64,000 bases of DNA from contig NZ_JBNAGK010000016.1 in the NCBI RefSeq assembly GCF_049803835.1, positions 75,037-139,036 on the forward strand, written 5' to 3'. Both the position numbers and the translations under genes were made by a program. This document shows, one piece after another, positions 35,337 to 44,255 of this stretch. Position 1 is the first letter of the stretch. Each line of letters begins with the position of its first letter. The notes below the pieces were generated by a model that saw nothing but the letters and a program-made list of their open reading frames with translations, searched no databases and was not told where the DNA came from. The stretch comes from Pacificoceanicola sp049803835. GTDB lineage: Bacteria > Pseudomonadota > Alphaproteobacteria > Rhodobacterales > Rhodobacteraceae.

Positions 35337-36257
35337 GTGATAAAGATCCAGCATATCGAAATGCTGCTTGCCATCGAACAGGCGGGCAGCATCCGGGCCG
35401 CGTCGAAACGGCTGGGCAAGACGCAGCCCGCGGTGACCAAAGCGCTGCGGCAGGCCGAGGCCGAACTGGGCGCGGCGATCTTCAAACGGGCACCGACCGG
35501 TGTGGCGGTGACCGAAGACGGGCAGCCGATCCTGCACCGCGCCCGGCTTGTCCATTCGGAATTGCGCAAGATGCAGGAAGAGGTGGACCAGCGCCGCGGC
35601 CTTGGCACCGGCCGCCTGACGGTCATCGTCTCGCCGCTGGCGGCATCGCGGCTGATCTCCCGGACGATCCGGTTGTTCCGCCGCCGCTATCCCAAGGTGC
35701 ACATCCAGATAACAGGCGGGCACGAGCCGATGGCCTTTGGCCCCGTCCGCGACGGCCTGGTCGATCTGGTGATCGGGCCGGAGCCGCGCGGAACCGACTC
35801 CACCGGCCTGTCGACACGCTTTCTGGTCGAGACCCCGATTTCGGTGATTACCGGCAAGTCCTCGCGCTGGCTGGGTGAGACGCGGCTCGCGGCGCTTGCG
35901 GAAGGTGACTGGACGATGATCGGCACCCGCGTCCGTCTGCCCTACCTGCAACGGCACTTCACGCGGCATGGGATCGTGCCACCCGAGCCGATGGTGACGT
36001 CGGACTCCCTGTTCAGCGTTCTGTCGCTGATCGAGGATGGTGATTTTCTCTGCACCTTTCCGCAGCGCCTGCTGGCGCAGGTCATGGCAAAATGGAACAT
36101 CGTCGCGCTGGACGTGGACCCGCCCCTGCGCGCCGCGCGGATATCTGTAACCACCTCTTCAGAGCGCCTGCCGACCCCGGCCCTGCAATACTTCATCGAC
36201 TGTGTCGAGCAGGTCTCGCGCAACACCTTCGACGAAGGCGATGCCCGAGAGTTATAG
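35337..36257 (+). CDS. LysR-family transcriptional regulator
   Basis: A 306-residue regulator starting at GTG (GAGGGAGGCG lies just upstream). The N-terminal winged helix contains EQAGSIRAASKRLGKTQPAV, the LysR helix-turn-helix pattern, and a periplasmic-binding-like effector domain follows. It is in the same direction as the sulfatase and TRAP genes (97 bases downstream), which it probably controls; an inverted repeat (TCCCCG...CGGGGA, 36301-36319) in that spacer is a possible site. Effector unknown. Confidence 0.9.
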   Translation: MIKIQHIEMLLAIEQAGSIRAASKRLGKTQPAVTKALRQAEAELGAAIFKRAPTGVAVTEDGQPILHRARLVHSELRKMQEEVDQRRGLGTGRLTVIVSPLAASRLISRTIRLFRRRYPKVHIQITGGHEPMAFGPVRDGLVDLVIGPEPRGTDSTGLSTRFLVETPISVITGKSSRWLGETRLAALAEGDWTMIGTRVRLPYLQRHFTRHGIVPPEPMVTSDSLFSVLSLIEDGDFLCTFPQRLLAQVMAKWNIVALDVDPPLRAARISVTTSSERLPTPALQYFIDCVEQVSRNTFDEGDAREL

Positions 36258-36354
36258 CCATAAACTTTCCGCCTCTATCCCGAAACGGTCATGACGGCTA
36301 TCCCCGTTGCATCCGGGGAACGCCAAGCACCCCGGGCAGGGGAGGGAGACCGCG

Positions 36355-38028
36355 ATGAATATCCTGTTCATCATGTATGACCAGTTGCGTTTCGATTATC
36401 TCAGCTGCGCCGGTCATCCGCATCTGCACACGCCAAATTTCGACCGTGTCGCCGCGCGGGGCGTCCGGTTCACCAACGCCTATGTACAGTCGCCGATCTG
36501 CGGCGCCTCCCGGATGAGTTTCTACACCGGGCGTTACGTCTCCTCGCACGGGGCGCAATGGAACGGCTTTCCGCTGCGCGTGGGTGAGGTCACGCTCGGC
36601 GATCACCTGCGCGAGACGGGCATGGCCTGTTGGCTCCTGGGCAAGACGCACATGAAGGCGGACGCCAAGGGCATGGCGCGTCTCGGCCTCGCCGCCGACA
36701 GCCTGATCGGCGCACGGCAAGCCGATTGCGGTTTCGACGCCTGGGCACGGGACGATGGCCTCTGGGGCAGCGGCCCGGATGGCTTCTACGACCAGAAGCG
36801 CTCGCCCTACAACGAATACCTGAAAGCCCGGGGCTATGACGGTGAGAACCCCTGGGCAGATTATGCCAACGCCGGTATCAACGACGATCAGATCGCCAGT
36901 GGCTGGATGTTCCTCAATGCCGACAAGCCCGCCAACATCCGCGAGGAAGACAGCGAGACGCCGTGGCTGACCTCCGAGGCGATCCGGTTCGTCGACAGCA
37001 CGCAGGGGCCATGGTGCGCCCATGTGAGTTTCATCAAGCCGCATTGGCCCTACATCGTGCCCGCGCCCTATCACGCCCTGTACGGCCACAACCAGATCCA
37101 GCCGCCGGTGCGCCACCCCTCCGAACGGGATGATCCGCACCCGGTCCTCGCCGCCTACCAGGGCACCCGCGTGGCGGAGGCGTTCCAGCGCGACGACGTG
37201 CGCGAGACCGTCATTCCGGCCTACATGGGCCTGATCAAGCAATGTGACGACCAACTCGGCCGCCTGCTGGATCATCTGGAACAGACCGGGCGGATGGAGG
37301 ACACGATGATCGTCCTGACCTCCGATCATGGTGATTACCTCGGCGATCACTGGCTCGGGGAAAAGGACTTCTTTCACGAAGCCTCGGTCAAGATCCCGTT
37401 GATCGTCTGCGATCCGCGTGAAAGCGCAAACGCCACGCGCGGTACAACCTGCGATGCGCTGGTCGAGGCCATCGATCTCGCCGCGACCTTCGTCGAGGCG
37501 GCAGGCGGCACGGTGCCGGACCACATCATCGAGGGACGCTCCCTGATGCCGTGGATCAGGGGCGAGACACCGCAGGACTGGCGCGATTTCGTCATCAGTG
37601 AATACGATTACTCGGTCACGCCCCGCGCCGAAGCCCTGGGCGTGCAGCCGCGTGATGCCCGGATGATGATGGTGTTCGATGGCCGCTGGAAGATGATCCA
37701 CTTCGAAGGCGGTCTCCGCCCCATGCTGTTCGATCTGGAAACCGATCCGGACGAATTCAGCGATCTCGGGAAAGATCCGGCTTTTGCTGGCCAGATCGAC
37801 CGGCTTTACGGCTTTCTCGGGCAATGGGGCCGGCGGATGGCGCAGCGTGTGACCATGTCCGACGCCGACGTGCGCGCGGCACGCGGACGCTCGCTGCGGC
37901 GCGGCATTCTGCCGTTCCTTGCCGATGGCAGCGAGGTGCCCGCCGAATTGACCGAACGGTATCGTGGTCCGGTGCGGCAGGTCCATATTTCCCCTCGCCC
38001 GGCGAAGGAGGACAGCCATGAGGCCTGA
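36355..38028 (+). CDS. Sulfatase / phosphonate-monoesterase-type hydrolase
   Basis: A 557-residue member of the alkaline-phosphatase superfamily. The formylglycine motif C-x-A-x-R is Cys49-Gly-Ala-Ser-Arg53, and metal ligands appear early (YDQLRFD) and in LTSDHGDYLGDH. No signal peptide, so it works in the cytoplasm on an imported ester. The sequence resembles the sulfatase/phosphonate monoester hydrolase group, so sulphate, phosphate-diester or phosphonate esters are all possible. GGGGAGGGAG fixes the start. It overlaps the TRAP permease gene by 11 bases, which couples hydrolysis with uptake. A formylglycine-generating enzyme is not in the window. Confidence 0.88.
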   Translation: MNILFIMYDQLRFDYLSCAGHPHLHTPNFDRVAARGVRFTNAYVQSPICGASRMSFYTGRYVSSHGAQWNGFPLRVGEVTLGDHLRETGMACWLLGKTHMKADAKGMARLGLAADSLIGARQADCGFDAWARDDGLWGSGPDGFYDQKRSPYNEYLKARGYDGENPWADYANAGINDDQIASGWMFLNADKPANIREEDSETPWLTSEAIRFVDSTQGPWCAHVSFIKPHWPYIVPAPYHALYGHNQIQPPVRHPSERDDPHPVLAAYQGTRVAEAFQRDDVRETVIPAYMGLIKQCDDQLGRLLDHLEQTGRMEDTMIVLTSDHGDYLGDHWLGEKDFFHEASVKIPLIVCDPRESANATRGTTCDALVEAIDLAATFVEAAGGTVPDHIIEGRSLMPWIRGETPQDWRDFVISEYDYSVTPRAEALGVQPRDARMMMVFDGRWKMIHFEGGLRPMLFDLETDPDEFSDLGKDPAFAGQIDRLYGFLGQWGRRMAQRVTMSDADVRAARGRSLRRGILPFLADGSEVPAELTERYRGPVRQVHISPRPAKEDSHEA

Positions 38029-40123
38029 AGCCGAAACCGCCGGACCGCGCGGCGCACTGGTCGACAAGCACATCGCGGACGTGATCGCGGTCGCCTTCGT
38101 GGTCGTCATCGTGCTCTATTCCGCTTCCGGACCGATCAGCGACTTCGTCCGCTGGGTCATCGAAACCACCACGCCCGCCTTCGACGAAATGAGCCGCCGC
38201 GATCAGCGGGTGTTCCTGCGCGAGCACTGGCTCGGGGCATCGTACAGGGCCTTCGAACAGTCTTTCCTGCTGCCCACCGGCCTGATCATCGGCCTGCCCA
38301 TCGTGCTCAGCTTTGCCATCACGCTGCTGACGCTGCACCGGGGGCCGGGGATGCGCGTCGTGAACTGGGGGCTGACCGCGCTGGCGGCCATCGCCTTCAC
38401 AAGCTGGATCGCGGCGATCTTTGCCTCCGACGCGGGGACTCTGCCAACCGTAAGGCCGCTCGACTATGTCATGTTTCCCCTGGCCACCGCGATCACGCTC
38501 TACCTGACCTGGCGGTTGTTCGGTGGCTTCATCGTGGCCTTCTGCCTGTTCTGGGTGATCTATTTCTTCGTCAAGGGCTGGCTGCCCGACTGGACCGGCA
38601 TCCTTGCCGGGTCCGAGGCCACTGCGGCGCAGAACCTGCGTCAGATGATCCTGCAATTCTGGGCCCAGACCGGCGGCATGTTCGGCCAGCCCATTCAGGT
38701 GGTCACCGGCAACGTGCTGATCTTCATCGTCTTTGGTGCAGTGCTGATGGCGTCCGGGGCGGGGGACCTGTTGTTGAAGATCGCCAACCGGCTTACCGGC
38801 GGCATGACCGGCGGCGCGGCCCATGCCTCCGTCGCCTCGTCGGCGCTGTTCGGCACGCTCTCGGGCGCAGCCATCTCCAACGTGGTCTCGACCGGCGTGA
38901 TGACCATTCCGGTCATCCGCAAGGCCGGGTTCAAGCCCGCCTTTGCCGGGGCCGTCGAAGCCGCCGCCTCCACCGGGGGGCAGATCATGCCGCCGGTGAT
39001 GGGCGTCGTCGCCTTCTTCGTCGCCGGACAGATCGGGCTGGAGTACCGCTATATCGTCGTCGCCGCGATCCTGCCCGCGATCTTCTACTACCTTGGCACC
39101 TTCCTGACCGTCTATTTCGAAGCCCGCAAGCAAGGCATCGGCGCATTGCCCGCCTCCGCCCGCCCGAAGCTGACGCGCAAGGAATGGGTGCAATGCCTTG
39201 TCTTCGTGGCCCCACTCGGCACGCTGTCCTATTTCCTCTTCGCGCAGCCCTCGGTGCCCAAGGCGGGCTTTTACGGCCTTGTCGTGGCGCTGGTCGCGGC
39301 CTCGGTCCTGTTCCGTGAGTTCCGCTCGGCCCGCCGCATCTGGCTCGCTTTCGTCGATGCGGGCCGCATGGCGGGCACCATCGTCATCATCGTCACGGCC
39401 ATCGGCCTGATCGTCGGTCTGATCCAGACCTCGGGTTTTGCGGGCCGCCTCTCCCTCATGTTGGCCGAAGCCGCAGACGGCCCGCTGCTGCTCGTGCTGC
39501 TCGTGGTTGCCTTCGGGGCCATCGTGCTCGGCATGGGTCTGCCGCCGGGCGCGACCTATTTCATCATCGTGATCGCGCTCAGTTCTGGCATCGACACGGT
39601 GGGCCTCGCGCCGTTGACGCTGCACCTTTTCGTCGTGGTCTTTGCCATGATGTCGACAGTAACCCCGCCGGTCGCGCTCGCCGCCTTCGCCGCGGCGCCG
39701 ATCGCCGGGGCCGATCCGATCAGGACCGGCTTCGAAGCGGCGCGCATCGCGATCGCGGGCTTCCTGATCCCCTTCGTCTTCGTCTATCACCCGGCGGTGC
39801 TCTACAAGCTGCAGGTCGTCTTCGAATGGTTCGGCGAGGACCAGGTGAGCTCCCGCGCCATGATCGACATAACGACGGTGAGCTGGTTCGACTTCTTCTG
39901 GATCATCGCGGCCTTCACCCTGGCCATGTGGCTGATCGCCTCGGCGTTGACCGGATTTGACAGGACCCGGCTGGGCGCGGTGGAGCGGGTGCTGCGTGTG
40001 GCCATCGGCGGTGCCACCTTGCTGCCCCAGATGATCTACGCTGTGCCGGCCGCGATCCTTGGCCTTGCCCTGATCCTTGCCAGCCCGCGCCTGACCCGGC
40101 GCGTGGCCCCGGTGACGCCCTGA
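38018..40123 (+). CDS. TRAP transporter fused permease (DctQM type, TAXI system)
   Basis: A 701-residue membrane protein combining the small (DctQ-like, residues ~1-180) and large (DctM-like) permease parts, as usual in TAXI-type TRAP systems. Long runs of hydrophobic helices and the conserved GAISNVVSTGVMTIPVIRK and VLGMGLPPGATYFI segments are visible. GGCGAAGGAGG precedes the ATG. It uses an ion gradient to import the ligand bound by the next gene product. Confidence 0.92.
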   Translation: MRPEAETAGPRGALVDKHIADVIAVAFVVVIVLYSASGPISDFVRWVIETTTPAFDEMSRRDQRVFLREHWLGASYRAFEQSFLLPTGLIIGLPIVLSFAITLLTLHRGPGMRVVNWGLTALAAIAFTSWIAAIFASDAGTLPTVRPLDYVMFPLATAITLYLTWRLFGGFIVAFCLFWVIYFFVKGWLPDWTGILAGSEATAAQNLRQMILQFWAQTGGMFGQPIQVVTGNVLIFIVFGAVLMASGAGDLLLKIANRLTGGMTGGAAHASVASSALFGTLSGAAISNVVSTGVMTIPVIRKAGFKPAFAGAVEAAASTGGQIMPPVMGVVAFFVAGQIGLEYRYIVVAAILPAIFYYLGTFLTVYFEARKQGIGALPASARPKLTRKEWVQCLVFVAPLGTLSYFLFAQPSVPKAGFYGLVVALVAASVLFREFRSARRIWLAFVDAGRMAGTIVIIVTAIGLIVGLIQTSGFAGRLSLMLAEAADGPLLLVLLVVAFGAIVLGMGLPPGATYFIIVIALSSGIDTVGLAPLTLHLFVVVFAMMSTVTPPVALAAFAAAPIAGADPIRTGFEAARIAIAGFLIPFVFVYHPAVLYKLQVVFEWFGEDQVSSRAMIDITTVSWFDFFWIIAAFTLAMWLIASALTGFDRTRLGAVERVLRVAIGGATLLPQMIYAVPAAILGLALILASPRLTRRVAPVTP

Positions 40124-40157
40124 CCCCGAACGAACGCACCGAAACGGAGGAGAACCG

Positions 40158-41123
40158 ATGCGACACATGACATTTGCAGCCGTTGCTGCACTGATGACCA
40201 CAGCGGCGCAGGCCGATACCCTGAAGATGGCCACCATCGAGCCGAGCCTCGGGCAGGCGATCACCATGGCGACCTTCGCCAACGTGGTGAACGGCAACCA
40301 GGACATGGTCGATATCGAGGTTGCCGGGGGTGGTGCGGCGACCGTGCACATGCTGGAGGTCGGGCGCGGCAACCTAGACCTGTCAATGGTCTCGCCGACG
40401 ATCTTCGAGTTCATGTCCAAGGGCGCGGCCATGTACAAGAACGAGACCGACGCGCCGGAGCTGGCGAAGAATGTCGCCCTGCTGATGTGGTTCCCCTATG
40501 GCCAGTACCACTATACCGTGCGCGGCGACAGCGACATCGAGGTGCTGGACGACCTCGAAGGCACCACTGTCTTCCTCGGCCCGGCCGGCGGCGGCGCCTT
40601 CAATGCGGCGGCGGGCTGGATCGAGGCCACCACGGGGCTGAAGGTCGGCGAGGATTACGAGGCGATCACCGCAAACTGGGCAACCGGATTCCAGGCGTTC
40701 CAGGATGGCAAGGTCGACATGTACGTGAATGGCTGCATCGACCCCTGCCAGCAGTTCATCCAGTTCAGCGAAACCGAGAGCCTGCGTTTCATCGGGCCGG
40801 AAAGCCATGAGGGGGATGCTGTGACCAGGTTCCTCGGCAATTTCCGCTATCTCGCCGAAATCCCAGGCGGCGCGTACGACAATCAGGTTGGCGGCGCAGT
40901 CATGTCGAACGACACCGCCGTCGGCATCGGTGTGCGTGCGGATCTGGACGAGGAAACCGTGTACCAGGTGACGAAAGCGTTCTGGGACAACGTCGACAGC
41001 ATCACCTCCGACGCCCCCTGGGCCAAGGCGCTGAATCTCGAGTTCGCGGTTCAGTCGCTGGCCGACATGCCGCTGCACCCGGGCGCAGCGCGGTATTACC
41101 GCGAAGTCGGCGCCATCCAATGA
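40158..41123 (+). CDS. TAXI-family TRAP transporter solute receptor
   Basis: A 321-residue periplasmic receptor. Residues 1-19 form a signal peptide ending AQA. The TAXI pattern is seen in the early MATIEPSLGQ region and in GNLDLSMVSP, and later FLGPAGGGAFN. Together with the fused permease it forms a complete importer, and the preceding hydrolase suggests that the ligand is a sulphate or phosphonate ester, or another organic anion. Confidence 0.9.
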   Translation: MRHMTFAAVAALMTTAAQADTLKMATIEPSLGQAITMATFANVVNGNQDMVDIEVAGGGAATVHMLEVGRGNLDLSMVSPTIFEFMSKGAAMYKNETDAPELAKNVALLMWFPYGQYHYTVRGDSDIEVLDDLEGTTVFLGPAGGGAFNAAAGWIEATTGLKVGEDYEAITANWATGFQAFQDGKVDMYVNGCIDPCQQFIQFSETESLRFIGPESHEGDAVTRFLGNFRYLAEIPGGAYDNQVGGAVMSNDTAVGIGVRADLDEETVYQVTKAFWDNVDSITSDAPWAKALNLEFAVQSLADMPLHPGAARYYREVGAIQ

Positions 41124-41128
41124 TGCAA

Positions 41129-41157
41129 ACCGGGGCGCGGGAACGCTGCGCCCCGGT
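41129..41157 (+). terminator. Intrinsic terminator-like hairpin after TAXI receptor gene
   Basis: ACCGGGGCGC and GCGCCCCGGT form a perfect 10-base stem with a 9-base loop, five bases after the receptor stop, followed by TCTCTGT. It closes the LysR-sulfatase-TRAP unit. It may also serve the convergent minus-strand genes. Confidence 0.8.
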
Positions 41158-41273
41158 CTCTGTACTGTTGGAACACGTCTCACCGGTCTGAGCTACCGTA
41201 CCTGTTCTCTAACGCCGGTTGTCGAAACCGCGGGAGGCGGCGCGCGGCCGCTCGATACACGCCGTTGCGGGGA

Positions 41274-41465
41274 TCAGGACCCCGATCTGGCGAGTTTCAA
41301 CGCCTCCCCAAGCGCTTCGCGGTCGCCGACGTGATTGGCGAGCAGCAGGATCAGACGCGCGTTCAGCGCAGCGCTTTCGTCGTCGGAGAGGCCTTCGTGA
41401 ACGGCGATCAGTTCGGCGTAGAAGTCGTCCGGCGCGGCGATGTTCGGCTGGGTGTTCAGACGCAT
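41274..41465 (-). CDS. DUF2783 small protein, probable coupling partner of the flavin hydroxylase
   Basis: A 63-residue protein with the DUF2783 sequence (PDDFYAELIAVHEGLSDDES, then ALNARLILLLANH). It begins three bases after the FAD hydroxylase stop. Its size and position match the small coupling protein MhaB, which pairs with the flavoprotein MhaA in the 3-hydroxyphenylacetate 6-hydroxylase of Pseudomonas putida U that feeds homogentisate. Sequence identity with MhaB cannot be checked here, so the role is inferred. Confidence 0.75.
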   Translation of the reverse strand: MRLNTQPNIAAPDDFYAELIAVHEGLSDDESAALNARLILLLANHVGDREALGEALKLARSGS

Positions 41466-41468
41466 GGC

Positions 41469-43094
41469 TTATCCTCTTGCGGTGGCGCGGCGCAGGGCGG
41501 CGCGGACGGCGGTGTCGTCGAAGTGGTCCCACCGAGCGGCGACGTGCTGATCGGGGCGGATCAGATAGACCGCGTTTGGAGCGTCCCCCAGATAGCGGGC
41601 GGCCACTGTGCCGGTGGCATCGTCCGAGGCGGCTAGCGCGACACGGGTGACGGGAATACCGTCGATGTCGAGCGCTTCGGGCGCATCGGTGTTGAGCGTC
41701 AGCAACCGGAAGCCGCCGCCGAGCCTGTTCAGCAGGTAACCACCGGGGAGCGGCGCATCGGGGCAGGGGCTGCCGGGGCGGGTGCGGGCCGGACCGCTGG
41801 TCAGGGCATCTTCGCTGTTGAGGCTGAGTCCGTCGTATGTGCAGGGCACCGACAGCCGCCCAGAATTGACCAGCGGGCGGGCAAAGGCATGGTGTTCGGC
41901 CAGATCCAGCACAGCATTCCGGAAGATGTGGCTGGTCTTCGACTTCGGCGTGATGAAGTCTGTGGAGCGGGTCGAGTTCAGGATGTTCTCGTCGGCCCCG
42001 TAGGCGCGTTCCTCGTGATAGCTGTCGATCAGCGCGTCGGGGGCCTTGCCGGCCAGCACGAGGCCGAGTTTCCAGCCGAGGTTGTCGACGTCCTGCATGC
42101 CCGAATTGGCACCGCGCGCCCCGAAGGGGGAGACCTGATGGGCCGCGTCGCCGGCAAAGATCACCCGGCCATGACGGAAGCGTTTCATCCGGCGGCACTG
42201 GAAGGTGTAGATCGAAGTCCAGACGATGTCGTATTCGACGCCGGGCAGCATGGCGTCGAGCCGGGCACGGACGTTTTCCTCCTGCAGCTCCTTCTTGCGG
42301 TCGACGTTCCAGCCGATCTGGAAGTCGATCCGCCACTCGCCATCGGGCTGCTTGTGCAGCAGGGTCGATGCGCCGGACTTGAAATGCGGCTCGAACCAGA
42401 ACCAGCGCTCGGTCGGAAAGTCCTCGTTCTTCATGCGGATGTCTGCAATCAGGAAGCTGTCCTCGAAGACGCGCCCCTCGAAGTCGAGTCCCATCATGCC
42501 GCGCAGCGGCGACGATGCCCCGTCGCACCCGATCAGCCAGTCTGCCTCGATCGTGTAAGGGCCGTCGGGGGTGGTGATGTCGAGCGTGACGTGACCGTCA
42601 TGCGCCTCGACGCCGTCGACGCGGTTCTTCCCGCGGATTTCTATGGGGGCACCCTGCGCCTGCGCCTCACGGACACGCTCCACGAGAAAGCGCTCGAAAT
42701 AGGGCTGTTGCAGGTTGATGAAGGCCGGGAATTTGTGGCCTTCCTCGGGCAGGAGGTTGAATTCGAAGACCTTGCGGTCGTCGTGGAAGACCTTTCCGAG
42801 GTTCCAGACCACGCCCTTGTCCAGCATCTTGTCTGCCGCGCCATAGCGGTCGGCGATCTCCAGGCTGCGCTTGGCGAAACAAATGGCGCGGGAGCCTTGG
42901 CCGATGCCTTCGTGATCGTCAAGGACGACCACGGGAATGCCTTGCAAGCCGAGGTCGAGCGCCGTGGCGATGCCGATGGGGCCGCCACCCATGATGACAA
43001 CCGGGTGACGCACCGGCGCGTCAGCGTCCTGATCGGCGGAGCGTTCGTAGGGGTAGAGCTTGAAGGCGAGTTTGTAGCGATCGTCCAATGGCAT
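41469..43094 (-). CDS. FAD-dependent aromatic hydroxylase (MhaA/MhpA-like)
   Basis: A 541-residue class A flavoprotein monooxygenase. GGGPIGIATALDLG binds the FAD ADP part, GCDG is the middle motif and FAGDAAHQVSPFGARGANSG the second FAD motif; a thioredoxin-like C-terminal extension follows. Start 43094 follows GGGAGGATGCC. It is next to homogentisate genes and a DUF2783 protein, so it most likely hydroxylates a monohydroxyphenyl acid (for example 3-hydroxyphenylacetate) to homogentisate. 3-(3-hydroxyphenyl)propionate hydroxylase is the alternative family reading. Confidence 0.85.
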   Translation of the reverse strand: MPLDDRYKLAFKLYPYERSADQDADAPVRHPVVIMGGGPIGIATALDLGLQGIPVVVLDDHEGIGQGSRAICFAKRSLEIADRYGAADKMLDKGVVWNLGKVFHDDRKVFEFNLLPEEGHKFPAFINLQQPYFERFLVERVREAQAQGAPIEIRGKNRVDGVEAHDGHVTLDITTPDGPYTIEADWLIGCDGASSPLRGMMGLDFEGRVFEDSFLIADIRMKNEDFPTERWFWFEPHFKSGASTLLHKQPDGEWRIDFQIGWNVDRKKELQEENVRARLDAMLPGVEYDIVWTSIYTFQCRRMKRFRHGRVIFAGDAAHQVSPFGARGANSGMQDVDNLGWKLGLVLAGKAPDALIDSYHEERAYGADENILNSTRSTDFITPKSKTSHIFRNAVLDLAEHHAFARPLVNSGRLSVPCTYDGLSLNSEDALTSGPARTRPGSPCPDAPLPGGYLLNRLGGGFRLLTLNTDAPEALDIDGIPVTRVALAASDDATGTVAARYLGDAPNAVYLIRPDQHVAARWDHFDDTAVRAALRRATARG

Positions 43095-43177
43095 GGCATC
43101 CTCCCGTGTGGGGGACACACCCCCGGTCGTGTCTGTTGCCCCCGCCCCGCGGAGCCGTGCTGTCAAGGGCGGTCGAG

Positions 43178-43198
43178 GTCCCGGGTCAAGCCCGGGAC
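43178..43198. repeat. Palindromic dispersed repeat GTCCCGGG-TCAAG-CCCGGGAC
   Basis: A perfect 8-base stem with a 5-base loop in the gap between the flavin hydroxylase and the metallo-beta-lactamase-fold gene. It is the second copy of the element found at 11803-11821. A third hairpin of another type (GCGAACGGGC...GCCCATTCGC) follows at about 43211-43235. Confidence 0.75.
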
Positions 43199-43239
43199 TG
43201 CGGTGTTTCCGCGAACGGGCGCCTTGCCCATTCGCGCCT

Positions 43240-43262
43240 CAAACCCTCCAGGGGAGGGTTTG
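43240..43262. repeat. Perfect hairpin CAAACCCTCC-AGG-GGAGGGTTTG
   Basis: A perfect 10-base stem with a 3-base loop, 20 bases after the end of the metallo-beta-lactamase-fold gene (read on the minus strand: the gene ends at 43282). On the minus strand it could act as a terminator-like or mRNA-stabilising structure; it clusters with two other hairpins at 43178-43235. Confidence 0.7.
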
Positions 43263-43281
43263 CAGTTTCGCGAACCAGCGC

Positions 43282-44232
43282 TCACCCCTGCAACTGCGCC
43301 CACATGTCCTTGTCCCGCTGTGCGGTCCAGACGCGGGGGGTGTCGATGCCACGGGCTTCGTCGTAGGCGCGGGCGACGTTGAAGGGCAGGCAGTGCTCGT
43401 AGATCGCGTAGTCCTTGAACTTCGGATCGCATTCGGCCCGGCAGGCGTCCCAGGCTTCCTTGAGCGAGCCGCCGCGGGCGACGACCCTGGCAATCGGCTT
43501 GTAGGTCGAGTTGACAAAGTCCGCCGTCGCCGTGAGGGCCTTGGCGACCATCTCCTCGCCGACGAGCGCATCGCCGCGTCCCGGGGCGATGGCCTTGGGC
43601 TCATAGGCTGCGATGTTCATCAGCGTGTCTTCCCAGTCGCCGAAATGCCCGTCGCCGCAGTAGCAGGCGGAGTGGTATTCGACGATGTCGCCGGTGAACA
43701 TGACTTCCTGATCAGGCACCCAGACCACCGCATCGCCCGCCGTATGGGCACGGCCAAGGTGCATGATGTCGACGCGGCGTTTGCCGAGGTAGACCGTCAT
43801 GCGGTCGGAGAAGGTCGTCGTCGGGCGGGTCAGGCCGGGGATTTCCTCGTGGCCCTGGAACAGGCGGGGGAAGCGGTCGAATTCGCTGTCCCAGTCTTCC
43901 TGCCCGCGTTCCTCGACCATCGCGGCGGCGGTGTCGGACATGATGATCTCGCGTGCGCCGTAGGCCGAGGCCCCGAGCACGCGGACGGCGTGGTAATGGG
44001 TCAGCACGAGGTGGGAGATCGGCTTGTCGGTGACGCTGCGCACGCAGTCGATCACCTTGCGGGCGAGGCGGGGGGTGGCCTGCGCCTCGACGATCATAAC
44101 GCTCTCGTCGCCGATGATGACGCCGGTGTTGGGGTCGCCCTCGGCGGTGAAGGCGTAGAGGCCCTCTCCGACCTGCGTGAAGGAGATGGTCTTTTCTTCC
44201 ATGTCGCCTGCGGAGGCAAAGGCTTTGGTCAT
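43282..44232 (-). CDS. Metallo-beta-lactamase-fold hydrolase with altered metal motif
   Basis: A 316-residue protein in the homogentisate operon. The start follows AAAGGAA. The usual metal motif H-x-H-x-D-H is replaced by HYHAVR (in LVLTHYHAVRVLGA), so the Asp and third His ligands are missing, while later ligands in LGRAHTAGDAVVW and the Asp of TGDIVEY remain. It may bind one metal ion or act differently from ordinary hydrolases. Its place between fahA and the hydroxylase gene suggests a role with aromatic intermediates, for example hydrolysis of a lactone or thioester; this is not shown by sequence. Confidence 0.8.
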   Translation of the reverse strand: MTKAFASAGDMEEKTISFTQVGEGLYAFTAEGDPNTGVIIGDESVMIVEAQATPRLARKVIDCVRSVTDKPISHLVLTHYHAVRVLGASAYGAREIIMSDTAAAMVEERGQEDWDSEFDRFPRLFQGHEEIPGLTRPTTTFSDRMTVYLGKRRVDIMHLGRAHTAGDAVVWVPDQEVMFTGDIVEYHSACYCGDGHFGDWEDTLMNIAAYEPKAIAPGRGDALVGEEMVAKALTATADFVNSTYKPIARVVARGGSLKEAWDACRAECDPKFKDYAIYEHCLPFNVARAYDEARGIDTPRVWTAQRDKDMWAQLQG

Positions 44233-44255
44233 TGTCGCGTTTCCTTTTGACGTTT

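Noticed and set aside
37757..40438. Long minus-strand frame opposite the sulfatase and TRAP genes
   Set aside because: Low-complexity His/Arg/Gly/Asp-rich translation, antisense to well-supported genes.
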